Positions 18,404-32,487 of a DNA stretch of 64,000 nt are shown piece by piece. The stretch comes from an uncultured SAR86 cluster bacterium (GTDB lineage Bacteria; Pseudomonadota; Gammaproteobacteria; Magnimaribacterales; AG-339-G14). Positions within the stretch are counted from its first letter, which is position 1. Each line of letters begins with the position of its first letter. Position numbers and translations under genes: made by a program. Location: positions 62,001 to 126,000 of the forward strand of contig CACPDB010000005.1 of the NCBI GenBank assembly GCA_902632605.1, in the 5' to 3' direction. The notes beneath the pieces were generated by a model. It had not been told where the DNA came from and did not search any database. It worked only from the letters and a program-made list of their open reading frames with translations.

Positions 18404-21400
18404 ATGGCAAGCACATACTCATTCGCAGAGAAAAAAAGAATAAGAAAAAGTTTTGAAAAAATTTCTAGTGCGATGTCACTACCTGACATTCTGGAAATTC
18501 AAACGAATTCGTATGATTATTTTTTACAAAATATTCCTGATGCTACGAAAAGAAAAAATCAAGGTTTAGAAAATGTTTTCCAATCGATTTTTCCAATCGA
18601 AAGTGCCTCTGGAAATGCAAGGATCGAGTATAAAGGGTACAAATTAAAAGACCCTGAGTTTGAAGTTCAAGAATGCCTTCCTCGAGGAAAAACTTATGAA
18701 GCGGCTCTTAAAATTACTTGTAGGATTATCTTTATCGATAAAACTACAGGAGAGGAAAATTTAAAAGAAGCTCGAGATCAAGAAGTTTACATGGGAACCA
18801 TTCCTCTCATGACAGATCATGGAACTTTTGTAATCAACGGTACTGAAAGAGTAGTTGTTTCGCAGCTTCATAGATCTCCTGGTTTGATATTCGATAATGA
18901 TAAGGGTAAGTCTCATTCTTCAGGAAAACTCTTATACTCTTCCAGAATCATTCCTTATAGAGGTTCTTGGCTAGACTTTGAATTTGATCATAAAGATCTT
19001 GTTTACATTCGTATCGATAGAAGAAAAAAACTCTATGCGACCATTTTACTTAGAGCATTGGGCTTTACTTCTCAAGAGATATTAGAAAAATTCTATGAAA
19101 AAGAAACTTATCTTATAGGTTCAAATAATTATTCTCTAAAAGTAATTCCTAGAAGAATGGTTGGAAAGATTGCTCCATTGGACGTTAAAGGTAAAGACGG
19201 AGTTATCATCGAAGCAGGTAAAAGGATTACCGCTAGACATATAAGACTTATTGAATCAAGCAAGATTAAAACCCTAGAAGTTCCAAAACAAAGTCTTTTT
19301 AATCAAACAATTGCTGAAGATATTATAGATCCTTCGACTGGAGAAATCGCAATAGCTTGTAACACTTTAATTGATGAAGATGTTCTTCTAAAGCTTAATG
19401 AGCTCAAATTAAAAGAAGTCAATGTTCTTTACATAAATGAACTTGAATCAGGTCCATATATTTCAGAAACCCTAAGGTCAGATACTACATCGAATTCACT
19501 TGAAGCTCTTGCTGAAATATATCGAATGATGAGACCAGGTGAGCCACCTACTAAAGATGCTGCAATAGAATTATTTAAGAGTTTATTCTTCAAAGAAGAA
19601 AAATATAACCTTTCTGAAGTTGGAAGGATGAAATTTAACAAAAGATTAGGAAGAGAAGAGTTAACAGGTAAAAACATTTTAGATAATGATGATATTTTGG
19701 ATGTTTTAAAAACCTTAGTGGATATCAGAAATGGAAAGCAAAATTGTGACGATATAGATCATCTGGGAAATCGAAGGATCAAATCAGTCGGAGAAATGGT
19801 TGCTAATCAAGTTAGAGTAGGTTTGGCGAGAGTAGAAAGAGCCGTAAGAGAAAGATTAAACATTGCAGAAGCAGAAGAACTGGGACCAGCAGATTTAATT
19901 AATGCAAAACCAATAACCGCAGCCATAAATGAGTTTTTTGGATCAAGTCAGTTATCTCAATTCATGGACCAAAATAATCCTCTATCCGAAGTAACTCACA
20001 AAAGACGCGTGTCGGCATTGGGTCCTGGAGGACTTACTCGTGAAAGAGCTGGTTTTGAAGTTAGAGATGTTCATCCTTCTCATTACGGAAGAGTTTGTCC
20101 AATTGAAACTCCTGAAGGACCGAATATTGGCTTAATAAATTCATTGTCAGTATATGCACAAGTCAATGATTTCGGCTTTATTGAAACTCCTTACAGGAAA
20201 GTTGAAAAAGGCAAGGTAACTGATGAAATTCAGTATGTATCTGCAATCGAAGAAGGTGAATTTGTTATTGCACAAGCCTCTGTTAAGTTGGATAAGAATA
20301 ATAAATTTGTGGAAGAGCTTGTACCAGTTCGTTACAGAAATGAATTTGAGCTGATGACTGTAGATAGAGTTGATCTTATGGATGTTTCTCCTCAGCAGGT
20401 AGTCTCAATTGCTGCAGCGTTAATACCGTTTTTAGAACATGACGATGCTAACAGGGCTTTGATGGGATCAAACATGCAACGTCAGGCAGTTCCAACGTTA
20501 TCTACAGAAGCTCCCCTAGTTGGTACTGGTATGGAAAGACTGGTAGCGCAATATTCTGGAGATTGTATTATTGCCAAAAATTCTGGAACGGTTGAAAAAG
20601 TTGATTCAGGGAAGATAGTCGTTAGAAAAAACCTTAAAGAGATAAGTGCGACAGACTCCGCCGTTGATATTTATAATCTGATCAAATATACAAGATCAAA
20701 TCAAAATACTTGTATCAACCAAAGACCTATTGTAAGTGAGGGAGACAAGATTTCTGCTGGAGATATTTTGGCAGACGGCTCTTCCATTGATTTAGGAGAA
20801 TTAGCTCTTGGACAAAACATAAAAGTTGCTTTCATGGCATGGCATGGATATAACTTTGAAGATTCAATCTTAATTTCGGATAAATTAGTCAAAGAAGACA
20901 AGCTTACAAGTGTTCATATTATAGAAGAAACTTGTACTGCAAGAGATACAAAGCTTGGACCAGATGAGATCACAGCAGATATTCCTAACGTTGGCGAGTC
21001 TGCACTATCTAAGCTTGATGAATGTGGAATAGTACATATTGGGGCTGAAGTAAATGCAGGAGACATCCTAGTTGGCAAAGTAACACCTAAAGGTGAAACA
21101 CAACTATCCCCAGAAGAAAAACTTTTAAGAGCTATATTTGGAGAAAAAGCGTCTGACGTAAAAGATACCTCATTAAGGGTAAAAGCTGGACAAGATGGAA
21201 CTGTTATTGATGTTCAGGTATATACCAGAGAAGGCTTAGAAAAAAATTCTCGTGCTGAAGTGATTGAATCAGTTTCTTTAGCAGAGATTCAAAAAGATAT
21301 TGATCAAGAACTCAGCATTGTCTCTGAAGCTAGCATCAACTCTCTCTTACCATCTCTTGAAGGTAAAAAAGTTATAAGCGGAAGAGGTATCTCTAAAGGA

Positions 21401-22480
21401 GAATCTTTGACTAAAGATTTCTTAAAAAGCTTACCTTCTTCTGAATGGTTTAAGTTGAGAATGCAAGATGAAAAACTCAACGATTTGATTAAAGAATCAA
21501 AAGACAAAAAAAATAAATATGAGGATATGCTCAAAAAAAGATTTGAGGATAAAAAAAGGAAAATAGTGTCTGGCGATGATTTGCCTCCAGGAGTTCAGCA
21601 AGTTATTAAAGTTTACCTTGCTGTTAAGAGAAAAATTCAACCTGGGGATAAACTTGCTGGAAGACATGGAAATAAAGGTGTAATTTCAGTAGTCATGCCT
21701 GTCGAGGATATGCCTTATGATGAAAACGGAGAACCAGTTGATTTAGTTCTAAATCCTTTAGGAGTTCCTTCAAGAATGAATGTAGGACAACTTCTTGAAG
21801 TTCACCTAGGTTGGGCTTCAAAAGAACTAGGAAAAAAAATAGGTGAACTTGTCGAAAAAACTAAAAACCTTTCCGAAGTAAAATCTTTTGTTGAAAAAGT
21901 TTATTGTTCCACAGGAAAAAAAGAAGAGCTTGAAAAACTTTCTGATAAAGAGTTTAAAGAGCTTTGTGAAAACTTAAAATCCGGAGTACCAATGGCTACT
22001 CCAGTTTTTGACGGAGCATCAGAAGAAGAAATTAAAAAGATGCTTGAACTAGCTGATTTACCTTCATCTGGTCAAACCAGACTTTATGATGGAAGAACAG
22101 GGGACGCTTTTGATAGATTAGTGACGATTGGATACATGTATATCCTTAAATTAAATCATTTAATCGAAGATAAAATGCATGCTAGGTCTACCGGGTCATA
22201 CAGTCTTGTTACTCAACAACCCCTCGGAGGGAAAGCTCAATTTGGAGGTCAGAGACTTGGCGAAATGGAAGTATGGGCATTAGAAGCTTATGGTGCCGCA
22301 AACACCTTACAAGAAATGTTAACTGTAAAATCGGATGATGTAGCTGGAAGAACAAAAGTTTACAAAAACATTGTAGACGGTACCTATGAAATGGAAGCTG
22401 GTATTCCAGAATCCTATAACGTTTTAACCAAAGAAGTTAGATCTCTAGGAATAGATATTGACTTCGATGAGGTAGATTGA
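18404..22480 (+). CDS. rpoB: DNA-directed RNA polymerase subunit beta
   Basis: Full-length Rpo[35 protein letters not shown]. Confidence 0.99.
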   Translation: MASTYSFAEKKRIRKSFEKISSAMSLPDILEIQTNSYDYFLQNIPDATKRKNQGLENVFQSIFPIESASGNARIEYKGYKLKDPEFEVQECLPRGKTYEAALKITCRIIFIDKTTGEENLKEARDQEVYMGTIPLMTDHGTFVINGTERVVVSQLHRSPGLIFDNDKGKSHSSGKLLYSSRIIPYRGSWLDFEFDHKDLVYIRIDRRKKLYATILLRALGFTSQEILEKFYEKETYLIGSNNYSLKVIPRRMVGKIAPLDVKGKDGVIIEAGKRITARHIRLIESSKIKTLEVPKQSLFNQTIAEDIIDPSTGEIAIACNTLIDEDVLLKLNELKLKEVNVLYINELESGPYISETLRSDTTSNSLEALAEIYRMMRPGEPPTKDAAIELFKSLFFKEEKYNLSEVGRMKFNKRLGREELTGKNILDNDDILDVLKTLVDIRNGKQNCDDIDHLGNRRIKSVGEMVANQVRVGLARVERAVRERLNIAEAEELGPADLINAKPITAAINEFFGSSQLSQFMDQNNPLSEVTHKRRVSALGPGGLTRERAGFEVRDVHPSHYGRVCPIETPEGPNIGLINSLSVYAQVNDFGFIETPYRKVEKGKVTDEIQYVSAIEEGEFVIAQASVKLDKNNKFVEELVPVRYRNEFELMTVDRVDLMDVSPQQVVSIAAALIPFLEHDDANRALMGSNMQRQAVPTLSTEAPLVGTGMERLVAQYSGDCIIAKNSGTVEKVDSGKIVVRKNLKEISATDSAVDIYNLIKYTRSNQNTCINQRPIVSEGDKISAGDILADGSSIDLGELALGQNIKVAFMAWHGYNFEDSILISDKLVKEDKLTSVHIIEETCTARDTKLGPDEITADIPNVGESALSKLDECGIVHIGAEVNAGDILVGKVTPKGETQLSPEEKLLRAIFGEKASDVKDTSLRVKAGQDGTVIDVQVYTREGLEKNSRAEVIESVSLAEIQKDIDQELSIVSEASINSLLPSLEGKKVISGRGISKGESLTKDFLKSLPSSEWFKLRMQDEKLNDLIKESKDKKNKYEDMLKKRFEDKKRKIVSGDDLPPGVQQVIKVYLAVKRKIQPGDKLAGRHGNKGVISVVMPVEDMPYDENGEPVDLVLNPLGVPSRMNVGQLLEVHLGWASKELGKKIGELVEKTKNLSEVKSFVEKVYCSTGKKEELEKLSDKEFKELCENLKSGVPMATPVFDGASEEEIKKMLELADLPSSGQTRLYDGRTGDAFDRLVTIGYMYILKLNHLIEDKMHARSTGSYSLVTQQPLGGKAQFGGQRLGEMEVWALEAYGAANTLQEMLTVKSDDVAGRTKVYKNIVDGTYEMEAGIPESYNVLTKEVRSLGIDIDFDEVD

Positions 22481-22484
22481 ATAT

Positions 22485-25400
22485 ATGAAAGATTTATTAA
22501 AACTTTTCAAACAAGAAGAAGAAAATAATTTTAATGCTATAAAAGCCGGATTGGCATCTAGCCAGCAAATCAGGTCCTGGTCTTTTGGAGAAGTTAAAAA
22601 ACCTGAAACCATAAACTATAGAACTTTCAAACCTGAAAGAGATGGTTTATTTTGCGCAAAAATATTTGGACCAGTTAAGGACTACGAATGTATTTGTGGA
22701 AAATATAAAAGAATGAAACACAGAGGAGTTGTCTGTGAGAAATGTGGCGTAGAAGTTACTCTAGCTAAAGTCAGAAGAGAAAGAATGGGTCATATTGAAC
22801 TTGCAGCCCCGGTTGCACACATATGGTTTTTAAAATCTCTTCCATCCAGAATATCATTACTTTTAAACAAAACATTAAGAGAAGTAGAAAGAATTTTGTA
22901 CTTTGAATCTTTCGTGGTTACAGACCCAGGTATGACCGACCTTGATAAAGGTCAGATTTTAGATGAAGAAGAATATTTTGATAAACTCGAGGAGTTTGGA
23001 GAAGAATTTTCTGCTGGCATGGGCGCAGAATCGGTAAAAACTCTTCTTTCTGAGATGAATTTGGACAATGAAATATCGGAAGTACAAGAACAAATAGATT
23101 CCACAAATAGTGATGCCAAGAAAAAGAAGCTTTCCAAAAGATTAAAAATTCTTAAAGCTTTTACTTCCTCTAACAACAAGCCAGAGTGGATGATCTTGGA
23201 CGTATTACCTGTCTTACCTCCGGATTTAAGGCCTTTGGTTCCTCTTGAAGGGGGAAGGTTTGCAACTTCTGACCTTAATGATCTCTATAGGAGAGTTATT
23301 AATCGTAATAACAGACTTAAAAGATTAATAGAACTTAATGCTCCTGAGATTATAGTTAGAAATGAAAAGAGAATGCTTCAAGAATCGGTAGACGCATTAC
23401 TTGATAACGGAAGAAGGGGTAGAGCTATTACTGCTTCAGGTTCAAGCAAAAGACCTTTGAAATCATTGGCAGATATGATTAAAGGAAAACAAGGCAGATT
23501 CAGACAAAATCTACTTGGTAAAAGAGTAGACTATTCTGGAAGATCTGTAATTGTTGTAGGTCCAACCTTAAAACTGCACCAGTGTGGTTTACCCAAGAAA
23601 ATGGCTTTGGAGCTTTTCAAACCATTTGTTTTTGGAAAACTCCAACAAAAAGAATTAGCAACAACTATCAAAGGTGCTAAAAGAATGGTCGAAAGAGAAG
23701 AGCCAGTAGTTTGGGATATTTTAGCTGATGTAATTAGAGAACATCCTATACTTCTAAATAGAGCGCCAACTTTACACAGACTTGGAATTCAAGCTTTTGA
23801 GCCAACCTTAATTGAAGGAAAAGCTATTCAACTCCATCCTCTAGTTTGCAAAGCTTACAATGCAGATTTTGATGGCGACCAAATGGCTGTGCATGTTCCT
23901 CTAACTTTAGGAGCTCAACTAGAATGCAGAGCTTTAATGATGGCAAGTAATAATATTCTTTCACCCTCAAATGGAAAACCAATAATCGATCCCTCACAAG
24001 ATGTTGTTCTTGGAATCTATTACATGACCAGAGAAAAGGTTTCAGCAAAAGGAGAAGGCTCTATTTTTGCTGATATAAACGAAGTTCACAGAGCATATGA
24101 CAGTGGAAATGTTGACCTTCAGGCAAAAGTAAAAGTCAGATTGGCAAATAAAGAATCAGAGTTAAATCTTGTTGATACTACTGTTGGAAGAGCAATTCTT
24201 TCTGGGATACTTCCTAAGGAACTTGATTTTGAACTCATAAATAAACCTTTAGATAGTAAAGCAATTTCTTCTCTCATTAATATGGCATACAGACACAGCG
24301 GCTTAAAAGAAACAGTAATATTTGCAGACAAATTAATGTATTTGGGATACGAGTACTCTACCAAATCCGGCTCATCGATTTGTGTTGATGATTGTCAAAT
24401 TCCTATAGATAAAGAGGAAATCATTTCAAGTGCTGAGTCTGAAGTAAAAGATATTGAATCTCAGTATTCATCTGGTCTAGTAACACAAGGTGAAAAGTAC
24501 AATAAAGTTATTGATATTTGGTCAAGAGCAAATGAAAAAGTTGCAAAATCATTAATGGATACAATTTCAACCGAAAAAGTTGAGGACAGTGAAGGAAATT
24601 CTGTAGATCAGAAATCCTTCAATTCAGTATTTATGTACTTGGATTCTGGTGCTAGGAGTTCACCAGCGCAAGTCAGACAGCTTGCAGGAATGCGAGGACT
24701 CATGGCTAAACCAGACGGTTCGATTATTGAGACTCCTATTACGGCAAACTTCAGAGAGGGGTTAACAGTCCTACAGTATTTCACTTCTACTCATGGAGCT
24801 AGAAAAGGTCTAGCAGATACTGCTTTGAAAACAGCTAATTCAGGCTATCTAACAAGAAGATTAGTCGATGTTGCACAAGATTTAGTCATTAGGGAAGAAG
24901 ATTGTGAAACAAAAGAAGGTATAGAATTAAGATCAATTATTGAAGGAGGTGAAGTTGTTCAACATCTAGAAGATAGAATTTTGGGTAGAGTTTTAGCTGA
25001 ACCGTTGTCTTCAAAAGATGGGTCTTTCAAAATCCCAAAAGGTACCTTAATTGATGAAGCATTGTCTGAACAAATTGGGCAAAACAACATAGATATTGCA
25101 AGAGTAAGATCTCCAATAACTTGTGAAACTAGCTTTGGAATTTGTTCAAAATGCTATGGAAGAGATTTGGGAAGAGGAAATCTAGTAGATCCTGGAGAAG
25201 CCGTTGGCATAGTAGCTGCTCAATCTATTGGAGAACCTGGAACTCAACTTACAATGAGAACCTTCCACATTGGAGGAGCTGCTTCTAGATCTTCAGAGGA
25301 AGACAGAATTCAAGCTAAGTATGACGGGACAGCGAAATTTATAAATCTGAATTCACTTCAAAATAAATCTAAAAAACAAGTTTGTATTTCTAGATCAGCT

Positions 25401-26663
25401 GAATTGGTTCTTTTTGATGAAAACGAATCTGAAAAAGAAAGATACAAAATTCCTTATGGAGCAGAAATTAATGTTAATGAAGGTGCTGCTATAAAATCAG
25501 GAGAATTGTTGGCAACTTGGGATCCATTAAATCATCCGATAATTTCTGAAGTTAAGGGTAAGGTAAATCTTAAAGATATGGAAAATGGTATAACTATCAG
25601 AGAAGTAACTGATGAGTTAACAGGTTTATCAAGCGTGGAGATATTGGATGCGTCTGAGAGAACTTCTGCCGGGAAAGATATGGTTCCTATGGTAATCATA
25701 ACAGATGCTAAAGGGAAAGAAGTTATGCTTCCTGGAGGTAAAAGACCTGCTGAATACAAGTTAGAACAAAAATCTCTCGTGAATGTAACCGATGGACAAT
25801 CTATTGAAATAGGTGATGTTCTTGCAAGAATTCCTAAAGAATCTTCCAAAACAAGAGATATTACTGGAGGACTACCCAGAGTTGCTGCCTTGTTTGAAGC
25901 AAGAGAGGAAAAAGAAGTTGCTATTCTTGCTAAAATAAGTGGTGTAGTTTCCTGGGGAAAAGAGACCAAAGGAAAAAGAAGACTTGTATTAACTGGAAAG
26001 GAAGGTAAAGAAGAGATTGTTGAGGAAGAATTAATACCTAAAACAAGAAGTATTAATGTCTTTGAAGGAGAAGCAGTCACCAAAGGAGATGTAATAAGTG
26101 AAGGCCCCTTGAGTCCTCACGATATTCTCTCTTTAAAAGGAGTTGAGGAATTAACAAAGTATGTGGTTAATGAAATTCAAGATGTCTATCGATTACAAGG
26201 TGTTGAAATAAGTGATAAACACATAGAGTGTATCCTCAGACAAATGCTCAGAAAAGTTGAGATTACTGAGTCTGGAAATACAGATTTAATCATAGGTGAT
26301 CAAATGGAACTTTCGGAGGTAATTCAACAGAATAAAAAAGTCTCTTCAGATGGTGGAATTCCAGCTAAATTCAAGCGTCTTTTATTAGGAATTACCAAAG
26401 CAGCTCTTGCTACAGAGTCTTTTGTTTCAGCTGCATCTTTTCAAGAAACTACAAGAGTTCTTACTGAAGCTTCCGTAACTGGAAAGATAGATAAGTTAAG
26501 AGGTCTAAAAGAAAACGTTGTAATAGGAAGACTTATTCCTGCTGGAACTGGATATGGAGCTTCTCAAGGACAAGCAGATTTAGTTTCAGATATGGAATCT
26601 AAGTTAAGCGAAGTAATCGCTGATACTGAATCAGATGAAAGTGAAGCTGCAAGCGAAGAATAG
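22485..26663 (+). CDS. rpoC: DNA-directed RNA polymerase subunit beta'
   Basis: [15 protein letters not shown] catalytic motif, N-terminal zinc ribbon [22 protein letters not shown]. Confidence 0.99.
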   Translation: MKDLLKLFKQEEENNFNAIKAGLASSQQIRSWSFGEVKKPETINYRTFKPERDGLFCAKIFGPVKDYECICGKYKRMKHRGVVCEKCGVEVTLAKVRRERMGHIELAAPVAHIWFLKSLPSRISLLLNKTLREVERILYFESFVVTDPGMTDLDKGQILDEEEYFDKLEEFGEEFSAGMGAESVKTLLSEMNLDNEISEVQEQIDSTNSDAKKKKLSKRLKILKAFTSSNNKPEWMILDVLPVLPPDLRPLVPLEGGRFATSDLNDLYRRVINRNNRLKRLIELNAPEIIVRNEKRMLQESVDALLDNGRRGRAITASGSSKRPLKSLADMIKGKQGRFRQNLLGKRVDYSGRSVIVVGPTLKLHQCGLPKKMALELFKPFVFGKLQQKELATTIKGAKRMVEREEPVVWDILADVIREHPILLNRAPTLHRLGIQAFEPTLIEGKAIQLHPLVCKAYNADFDGDQMAVHVPLTLGAQLECRALMMASNNILSPSNGKPIIDPSQDVVLGIYYMTREKVSAKGEGSIFADINEVHRAYDSGNVDLQAKVKVRLANKESELNLVDTTVGRAILSGILPKELDFELINKPLDSKAISSLINMAYRHSGLKETVIFADKLMYLGYEYSTKSGSSICVDDCQIPIDKEEIISSAESEVKDIESQYSSGLVTQGEKYNKVIDIWSRANEKVAKSLMDTISTEKVEDSEGNSVDQKSFNSVFMYLDSGARSSPAQVRQLAGMRGLMAKPDGSIIETPITANFREGLTVLQYFTSTHGARKGLADTALKTANSGYLTRRLVDVAQDLVIREEDCETKEGIELRSIIEGGEVVQHLEDRILGRVLAEPLSSKDGSFKIPKGTLIDEALSEQIGQNNIDIARVRSPITCETSFGICSKCYGRDLGRGNLVDPGEAVGIVAAQSIGEPGTQLTMRTFHIGGAASRSSEEDRIQAKYDGTAKFINLNSLQNKSKKQVCISRSAELVLFDENESEKERYKIPYGAEINVNEGAAIKSGELLATWDPLNHPIISEVKGKVNLKDMENGITIREVTDELTGLSSVEILDASERTSAGKDMVPMVIITDAKGKEVMLPGGKRPAEYKLEQKSLVNVTDGQSIEIGDVLARIPKESSKTRDITGGLPRVAALFEAREEKEVAILAKISGVVSWGKETKGKRRLVLTGKEGKEEIVEEELIPKTRSINVFEGEAVTKGDVISEGPLSPHDILSLKGVEELTKYVVNEIQDVYRLQGVEISDKHIECILRQMLRKVEITESGNTDLIIGDQMELSEVIQQNKKVSSDGGIPAKFKRLLLGITKAALATESFVSAASFQETTRVLTEASVTGKIDKLRGLKENVVIGRLIPAGTGYGASQGQADLVSDMESKLSEVIADTESDESEAASEE

Positions 26664-26706
26664 TTTGACCAAATGACAATGTCTCATTAAAATCGCCCAC
26701 TTAATT

Positions 26707-27078
26707 ATGGCAAGAGTAAATCAACTAATAAGAAAACCAAGAAAGGTTAAGAAGGCTAAAAGCGATGTTCCAGCATTGGTAGGTTCTCCGCAAAAAAGAG
26801 GAGTTTGTACTAGGGTTTATACAACTACTCCAAAAAAACCTAATTCGGCTTTAAGAAAAGTTTGTAAAGTAAGATTAACTTCAGGATATGAAGTTATTTC
26901 CTACATCGGTGGAGAAGGGCATAATCTTCAAGAACACTCTGTTGTTTTAATTAGAGGCGGTCGAGTCAAAGACCTTCCGGGTGTTAGATATCATACTGTT
27001 AGAGGTACGCTAGATACTACGGGTGTCGAAGACAGAAAACAACGTAGGTCTAAATATGGATCCAAGAGGCCTAAGTAA
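26707..27078 (+). CDS. rpsL: 30S ribosomal protein S12
   Basis: [21 protein letters not shown]. Confidence 0.99.
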   Translation: MARVNQLIRKPRKVKKAKSDVPALVGSPQKRGVCTRVYTTTPKKPNSALRKVCKVRLTSGYEVISYIGGEGHNLQEHSVVLIRGGRVKDLPGVRYHTVRGTLDTTGVEDRKQRRSKYGSKRPK

Positions 27079-27548
27079 TGCCTAGAAAAGGACCAGTCCC
27101 AAAAAGAGAAGTAATCCCTGATCCGAAATATGGGAATGTAAAACTTGCAAAGTTTGTAAATAACCTCATGCAAAGAGGAAAAAAGAGTACCGCTGAAAAA
27201 ATCATCTACTCTGCTCTAGATCAAGTTTCTTCTAAATCAAAGAGAGATCCGCTTGAAGTTTTCGAAGAAGCATTAGATCAAGTTGGCCCTCAAGTTGAAG
27301 TTAAATCGAGAAGAGTTGGCGGTGCTACTTATCAAGTCCCTTTAGAAGTAAAAACCTCAAGACGTCTTGCTTTAGCTATGAGATGGATTGTTTCAAGTGC
27401 CAAGAAAAGGTCTGAAAAAAATATGTCTACAAAATTGGCTGGAGAATTGATTGATGCTGCTGATGGAAGAGGAGAGGCAGTAAAAAAACGTCAGGACACT
27501 CATAAAATGGCCGAAGCAAACAAAGCTTTCTCCCACTTTAGATTTTGA
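27078..27548 (+). CDS. rpsG: 30S ribosomal protein S7
   Basis: [20 protein letters not shown]; family length. Confidence 0.99.
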   Translation: MPRKGPVPKREVIPDPKYGNVKLAKFVNNLMQRGKKSTAEKIIYSALDQVSSKSKRDPLEVFEEALDQVGPQVEVKSRRVGGATYQVPLEVKTSRRLALAMRWIVSSAKKRSEKNMSTKLAGELIDAADGRGEAVKKRQDTHKMAEANKAFSHFRF

Positions 27549-27551
27549 TCA

Positions 27552-29666
27552 ATGTCTACAAGAAAAGTTCCTTTAAATCTTTATAGAAACATTGGCATCT
27601 GCGCGCACGTAGATGCTGGTAAGACTACAACAACTGAAAGAGTACTTTTTTATACTGGAATATCTCACAAAATAGGTGAAGTTCATGATGGCGCCGCCAC
27701 AATGGATTGGATGGAACAAGAACAAGAGAGAGGCATTACTATTACTTCAGCTGCTACGACTTGCTTTTGGAAAGGTATGAGAAGCCAATTTAATGAACAT
27801 AGAATAAATATAATAGATACTCCAGGTCACGTTGATTTTACGATTGAAGTAGAAAGATCGTTAAGAGTTTTGGATGGCGCTGTAGTTGTTTTTTGTGGAA
27901 GCTCTGGTGTAGAACCTCAATCTGAAACTGTTTGGAGACAAGCAAACAGATACAAAGTCCCTAGAATAGCTTTTGTTAATAAAATGGATAGAGCTGGAGC
28001 TGATTTTTTAAGAGTTGTTGGTCAAATTAAAGATAGGTTAGGCGCAACTCCTGTTCCAATACAACTTCCTATAGGAGCGGAAGATGATTTCAAAGGAATC
28101 ATTGATTTAATGAGAATGAAAGCTCTCTATTGGGATGGAGATGATATGGGAACATCTTATAGAGAAGAGGATATTCCATCAGACCTTCTTGGGCAATCTA
28201 ACGAATATAGGGAAGCAATGCTTGAGTCAGTTGCAGAAGCAAGTGAAGAATTAATGGAAAAATATCTGGAGAATGGTGATTTAACTCTTGAAGAGATAAT
28301 TCAAGGTATAAGGATTAGAACTTTGAACAATGAAATTGTTCCTACTATATGTGGTTCTGCCTTCAAGAATAAAGGCGTCCAACCAATGCTGGATTGCGTA
28401 ATAGATTTCCTTCCTTCGCCTGATGAAGTTGAAGCAATACAGGGTATTTTGGAAGATGAAGAAACAACCGATCAAAGATCATCTAGTGATGAAGAACCTT
28501 TTTCTGCTTTGGCCTTCAAAATTGCCACAGACCCGTTTGTTGGAACCTTAACATTTGTAAGAGTTTATTCAGGTGTTTTAAATTCTGGAGATGCAGTTTA
28601 TTCTCCTGCTAAAAGATCTAAAGAGAGAATAGGAAGAATGCTTCAAATGCATGCCAACAACAGAAGTGAAATATCAGAAGTAAGAGCAGGGGACATAGCT
28701 GCAGTTATTGGTTTAAAGGACGTAACAACAGGAGATACTTTGTGCGATCTTAAGAAACCAATTATCTTGGAAAAAATGACTTTCCCTGAACCTGTTATTT
28801 CAGTTGCGGTTGAACCTAAAACAAAAACAGACCAAGAAAAAATGTCAACTGCTTTGGGAAGACTTGCTCAAGAAGATCCGTCTTTTAGGGTTAATTCTGA
28901 CGAAGAGTCGGGCCAGACAATAATCTCAGGTATGGGAGAACTTCATCTAGATGTACTTGTTGACAGGATGAAAAGGGAATTTGATGTTGAAGCTAATATA
29001 GGTAAACCTCAAGTTGCTTACAGAGAAACAATAAAGAAAGATGTTGAGTCTGAAGGAAAGTTTGTCAGACAATCTGGAGGAAAGGGTCAATATGGTCATG
29101 TTTGGTTAAAAATAGAGCCTTTAGCAGAAGCTGAAAAAGAAGACGAAAACGAAGTATTCCAGTTTGTGAATAAAATAGTTGGAGGAACTATTCCAAGAGA
29201 ATTCATTCCAGCCGTTGAAAAAGGTGCCTTCGAGCAAATGCAATCAGGAATATTAGGCGGCTATCCTCTGATAGATGTAAAAGTAACAGTTTATGATGGA
29301 TCTTTTCATGATGTAGATTCTTCAGAGATTGCTTTTAAGGTTGCTTCCTCGATGGCTTTAAAAGATGGTGCACTAAAAGCTAATCCAGTCATACTTGAAC
29401 CAATAATGAAGCTGGAAGTTGTAACTCCAGAAGAGTATATGGGCGATGTTGTAGGAGATTTGAATAGAAGAAGAGGAATAGTACAAGGCATGAATGATAT
29501 TCATGCAGGAAAGGTTCTAGATGGAGAAGTTCCACTTGCAGAAATGTTTGGTTATGCAACTGATTTGAGGTCTGCCACTCAAGGAAGAGCAACTTTCACC
29601 ATGGAACCTTTAAAGTATTCAGAAGTCCCTGCAAATGTTGCAGAAGCACTTATAAATAAAGGTTAA
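27552..29666 (+). CDS. fusA: Elongation factor G
   Basis: [49 protein letters not shown]. Confidence 0.99.
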   Translation: MSTRKVPLNLYRNIGICAHVDAGKTTTTERVLFYTGISHKIGEVHDGAATMDWMEQEQERGITITSAATTCFWKGMRSQFNEHRINIIDTPGHVDFTIEVERSLRVLDGAVVVFCGSSGVEPQSETVWRQANRYKVPRIAFVNKMDRAGADFLRVVGQIKDRLGATPVPIQLPIGAEDDFKGIIDLMRMKALYWDGDDMGTSYREEDIPSDLLGQSNEYREAMLESVAEASEELMEKYLENGDLTLEEIIQGIRIRTLNNEIVPTICGSAFKNKGVQPMLDCVIDFLPSPDEVEAIQGILEDEETTDQRSSSDEEPFSALAFKIATDPFVGTLTFVRVYSGVLNSGDAVYSPAKRSKERIGRMLQMHANNRSEISEVRAGDIAAVIGLKDVTTGDTLCDLKKPIILEKMTFPEPVISVAVEPKTKTDQEKMSTALGRLAQEDPSFRVNSDEESGQTIISGMGELHLDVLVDRMKREFDVEANIGKPQVAYRETIKKDVESEGKFVRQSGGKGQYGHVWLKIEPLAEAEKEDENEVFQFVNKIVGGTIPREFIPAVEKGAFEQMQSGILGGYPLIDVKVTVYDGSFHDVDSSEIAFKVASSMALKDGALKANPVILEPIMKLEVVTPEEYMGDVVGDLNRRRGIVQGMNDIHAGKVLDGEVPLAEMFGYATDLRSATQGRATFTMEPLKYSEVPANVAEALINKG

Positions 29667-29673
29667 TTTCTTA

Positions 29674-29702
29674 TTGACAGTCTCTAAGGGCAGGCATAGA
29701 AT
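29674..29702 (+). promoter_or_regulatory. Putative sigma70-type promoter for the S10 operon
   Basis: TTGACA (29674-29679), 17-nt spacer, TAGAAT (29697-29702), in the fusA-rpsJ gap. Confidence 0.6.
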
Positions 29703-29788
29703 TGCCGCTCTTTTGCGTATTTATATGTGAAAGACCGATTTTATCGGGATGTTCTTTAAAAATTTTGTTGTTTAAATAGAGGTAAGCT

Positions 29789-30109
29789 TTGCAAAGCCAA
29801 AATATAAGAATTCGTCTAAAAGCTTTTGATAACAAGCTAATAGATAAGTCTGCTAAAGAGATTGTAGAAACCGTTAAAAGGACTGGCGCAGTTGTAAAAG
29901 GACCTATTCCCATGCCTGTGAGAAAAAGGCAAACAACAATTTTAATTTCTCCCCACAAAGATAAGGATGCTCGTGATCAATACGAGATTAGAACTTATAA
30001 ACGAATTATGGACATAATCAAACCCACTGAAAAAACTGTGGATGCGCTAATGAAACTAGATCTTTCTGCCGGTGTAGACGTACAAATATCTCTGGATGAA
30101 CTCAACTAA
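29789..30109 (+). CDS. rpsJ: 30S ribosomal protein S10 (TTG start)
   Basis: (M)[24 protein letters not shown] at 29789 aligns with the initiator Met of homologues, GAGG upstream. Confidence 0.97.
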   Translation: MQSQNIRIRLKAFDNKLIDKSAKEIVETVKRTGAVVKGPIPMPVRKRQTTILISPHKDKDARDQYEIRTYKRIMDIIKPTEKTVDALMKLDLSAGVDVQISLDELN

Positions 30110-30112
30110 AAA

Positions 30113-30748
30113 ATGATTGGATTAATTGCAAGAAAAGAAGGAATGAGCAGGGTTTTCACTGAGGAAGGGAAATCTGTTCCTGTGACAATTTTGAAAATTC
30201 ATACTAATGTAATTTCTCAGATTAAAACTTCTGAAAAAGATGGCTATGATGCCATTCAAATATCAGCAGTAGATAAATCAGAAAAAAATAAATCTAAAGC
30301 TGAAATAGGTCATTTGAAAAAAAACAATATTTCCTTCAAAAAAATTTCTCAAGAATTTTCTTTAAATAGAACAGAAGAAGAAAATCTTGATATAGGTTCT
30401 GAGATAAAAGCCGATATATTCGAGGAAGGTCAATTCGTTGACGTTATAGGAACGACAAAAGGAAAAGGTTTTGCGGGCACAGTCAAAAGATGGAATTTCG
30501 CAACTCAAGATGCTACTCACGGAAACTCTCTTGCACATAGAAAACCAGGATCAATCGGACAATGTCAAACTCCTGGAAGAGTTTGGAAAGGTAAAAAAAT
30601 GTCAGGACACATGGGTAACGTAAGACAAACTACACAAAATTTAAGAGTCCAAAAAATTGATTTGGAAAATAACTTCATTTTAATCAAGGGAGCTGTTCCT
30701 GGTCCAAATGGAACAGAAGTTACTATTAAACCGGCAATTAAAAAATAA
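30113..30748 (+). CDS. rplC: 50S ribosomal protein L3
   Basis: MIGLIARKEGMSRVFTEEG; KGKGFAGTVKRWNF. Confidence 0.98.
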   Translation: MIGLIARKEGMSRVFTEEGKSVPVTILKIHTNVISQIKTSEKDGYDAIQISAVDKSEKNKSKAEIGHLKKNNISFKKISQEFSLNRTEEENLDIGSEIKADIFEEGQFVDVIGTTKGKGFAGTVKRWNFATQDATHGNSLAHRKPGSIGQCQTPGRVWKGKKMSGHMGNVRQTTQNLRVQKIDLENNFILIKGAVPGPNGTEVTIKPAIKK

Positions 30749-31362
30749 TGAAATTACCTTTTTTAAAATCTTCTAAAACAACTGAGCTTGAAGTCTCAGA
30801 AAAAATCTTTGGAGTTGAGATTAATAAAGATCTTATTGCTCAACTCATTAAAGTCTATATTGAAAATAGCCATCCCGGCACAAAATCTCAAAAAAACAGA
30901 TCTGCCGTTAGAGGTGGTGGAAAAAAACCATGGCGTCAAAAAGGAACAGGAAGAGCTAGAGCAGGAACATCTAGAAGTCCTCTCTGGCGCGGAGGAGGGG
31001 TTGTATTTCCTGCTTCAACTAAGTCAGCAAAACCAAAAAAACTAAATAAGAAAATGTATAAACTAGCAATGCGTTCAATTTTTTCGTCTCTTGCAAAAGA
31101 TAATAGAGTTTTTTTGTCTGACCAAATAAACATAGAAAATCCAAAGACCAAGGATTTTGTAGATTTTTTAAAGAAAAACGAACTTAAAGAGGGTCTTTTT
31201 ATTGTTGATGAGATTTCACACAATCTTAATTTAGCTTCGAGAAATTTACCAAACGTAAATGTAACCAACTTGAATTCTTTGAATCCTGTTAATTTATTGA
31301 AGTTTAACTCAATAGTGATTTCTGAAAACTGTCTTAACCTTATTGAAGAGAAATTGTCGTGA
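30748..31362 (+). CDS. rplD: 50S ribosomal protein L4
   Basis: GGGKKPWRQKGTGRARAGTSRSPLWRGGG. Confidence 0.98.
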   Translation: MKLPFLKSSKTTELEVSEKIFGVEINKDLIAQLIKVYIENSHPGTKSQKNRSAVRGGGKKPWRQKGTGRARAGTSRSPLWRGGGVVFPASTKSAKPKKLNKKMYKLAMRSIFSSLAKDNRVFLSDQINIENPKTKDFVDFLKKNELKEGLFIVDEISHNLNLASRNLPNVNVTNLNSLNPVNLLKFNSIVISENCLNLIEEKLS

Positions 31363-31661
31363 GTACTGTGATTCCAAATAAAATTATCGAATCAGCTTTA
31401 GTTTCTGAGAAATCCTCTTTGGTTGGACAAAACGCAAACACATATGTATTTAAAGTGAATACTTCAGCTACAAAGAATCAGGTAAAAAAAGCTATAGAAG
31501 CAAAATTTGATGTAAATGTAACAAAAGTAAATATTTTGAATGTTAAAGGAAAGACAAAAAGAATGATGAATCTCAGAGGCAAGATTAGAAAAAAATCTGA
31601 TTGGAAAAAAGCTTACGTTTCTTTAAAACCAGAACAACGAATCGAGATTATTCAAGAATAA
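31359..31661 (+). CDS. rplW: 50S ribosomal protein L23 (GTG start)
   Basis: [19 protein letters not shown]; position. Confidence 0.96.
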   Translation: MSTVIPNKIIESALVSEKSSLVGQNANTYVFKVNTSATKNQVKKAIEAKFDVNVTKVNILNVKGKTKRMMNLRGKIRKKSDWKKAYVSLKPEQRIEIIQE

Positions 31662-31662
31662 A

Positions 31663-32487
31663 ATGACTGTAGTAAGGGCAAAACCAACGTCACCAGGAAG
31701 AAGATTTAGAAGTCTTCAGACCGGAAAAAATTTATATAAAGGCAGACCTTTGTCTTCACTTGTAACCAAAAAAAGCAAAACAGGCGGCAGAAATAATGCG
31801 GGAAGAATTACAACACGCCACATTGGTGGAGGACATAAGCAACACTATAGGATTATTGATTTTAAAAGAAATAAAGATAACATCCCCGCAAAAGTAGAAA
31901 GAATTGAGTACGATCCTAACCGTTCAGCTTTTATAGCTTTGCTGCTTTATAATGATGGCGAAAGAAGATACATAATTGCTCCCAAAAACCTAAAAGTAAA
32001 TGACGAAGTGCTTTCTGGAGAAAAGGCATCGGTAAATATCGGAAATACCCTAGTTTTGAATGATATTCCCGTTGGAACAATTCTCCACTGTGTAGAACTA
32101 AAACCTGGAAAAGGAGCGCAACTCGCAAGAAGTGCAGGAACCTATGTGCAATTTGTTGCCAAAGAAGGTCAGTATGCAACTTTAAGACTTAAAAGTGGTG
32201 AGGTCAGAAAAGTATTGACTGAATGCAGGGCGACAATTGGAGAGGTCTCAAACCAAGAGCATTCACTAAAATCCTTAGGTAAAGCTGGCGCCAAAAGATG
32301 GATCGGAGTCAGACCCACCGTTAGAGGTGTGGCAATGAATCCAATTGATCATCCTCACGGAGGTGGAGAAGGAAAGACATCTGGAGGGAGACATCCTGTT
32401 TCTCCATGGGGAGTTCCTACTAAAGGATACAGAACTAGAAGTAATAAAAGAACAGATTCACTAATTGTTAGAAGAAGGAAGAAGTAA
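31663..32487 (+). CDS. rplB: 50S ribosomal protein L2
   Basis: [50 protein letters not shown]. Confidence 0.99.
   Translation: MTVVRAKPTSPGRRFRSLQTGKNLYKGRPLSSLVTKKSKTGGRNNAGRITTRHIGGGHKQHYRIIDFKRNKDNIPAKVERIEYDPNRSAFIALLLYNDGERRYIIAPKNLKVNDEVLSGEKASVNIGNTLVLNDIPVGTILHCVELKPGKGAQLARSAGTYVQFVAKEGQYATLRLKSGEVRKVLTECRATIGEVSNQEHSLKSLGKAGAKRWIGVRPTVRGVAMNPIDHPHGGGEGKTSGGRHPVSPWGVPTKGYRTRSNKRTDSLIVRRRKK

Noticed and set aside
25532-26083. 183-aa minus-strand ORF inside rpoC
   Set aside because: Antisense to a conserved long gene; low-complexity Ser/Leu composition typical of shadow ORFs; no start context or family similarity.
30788-31045. 85-aa ORF in an alternative frame of rplD
   Set aside because: Same-strand out-of-frame shadow of L4.
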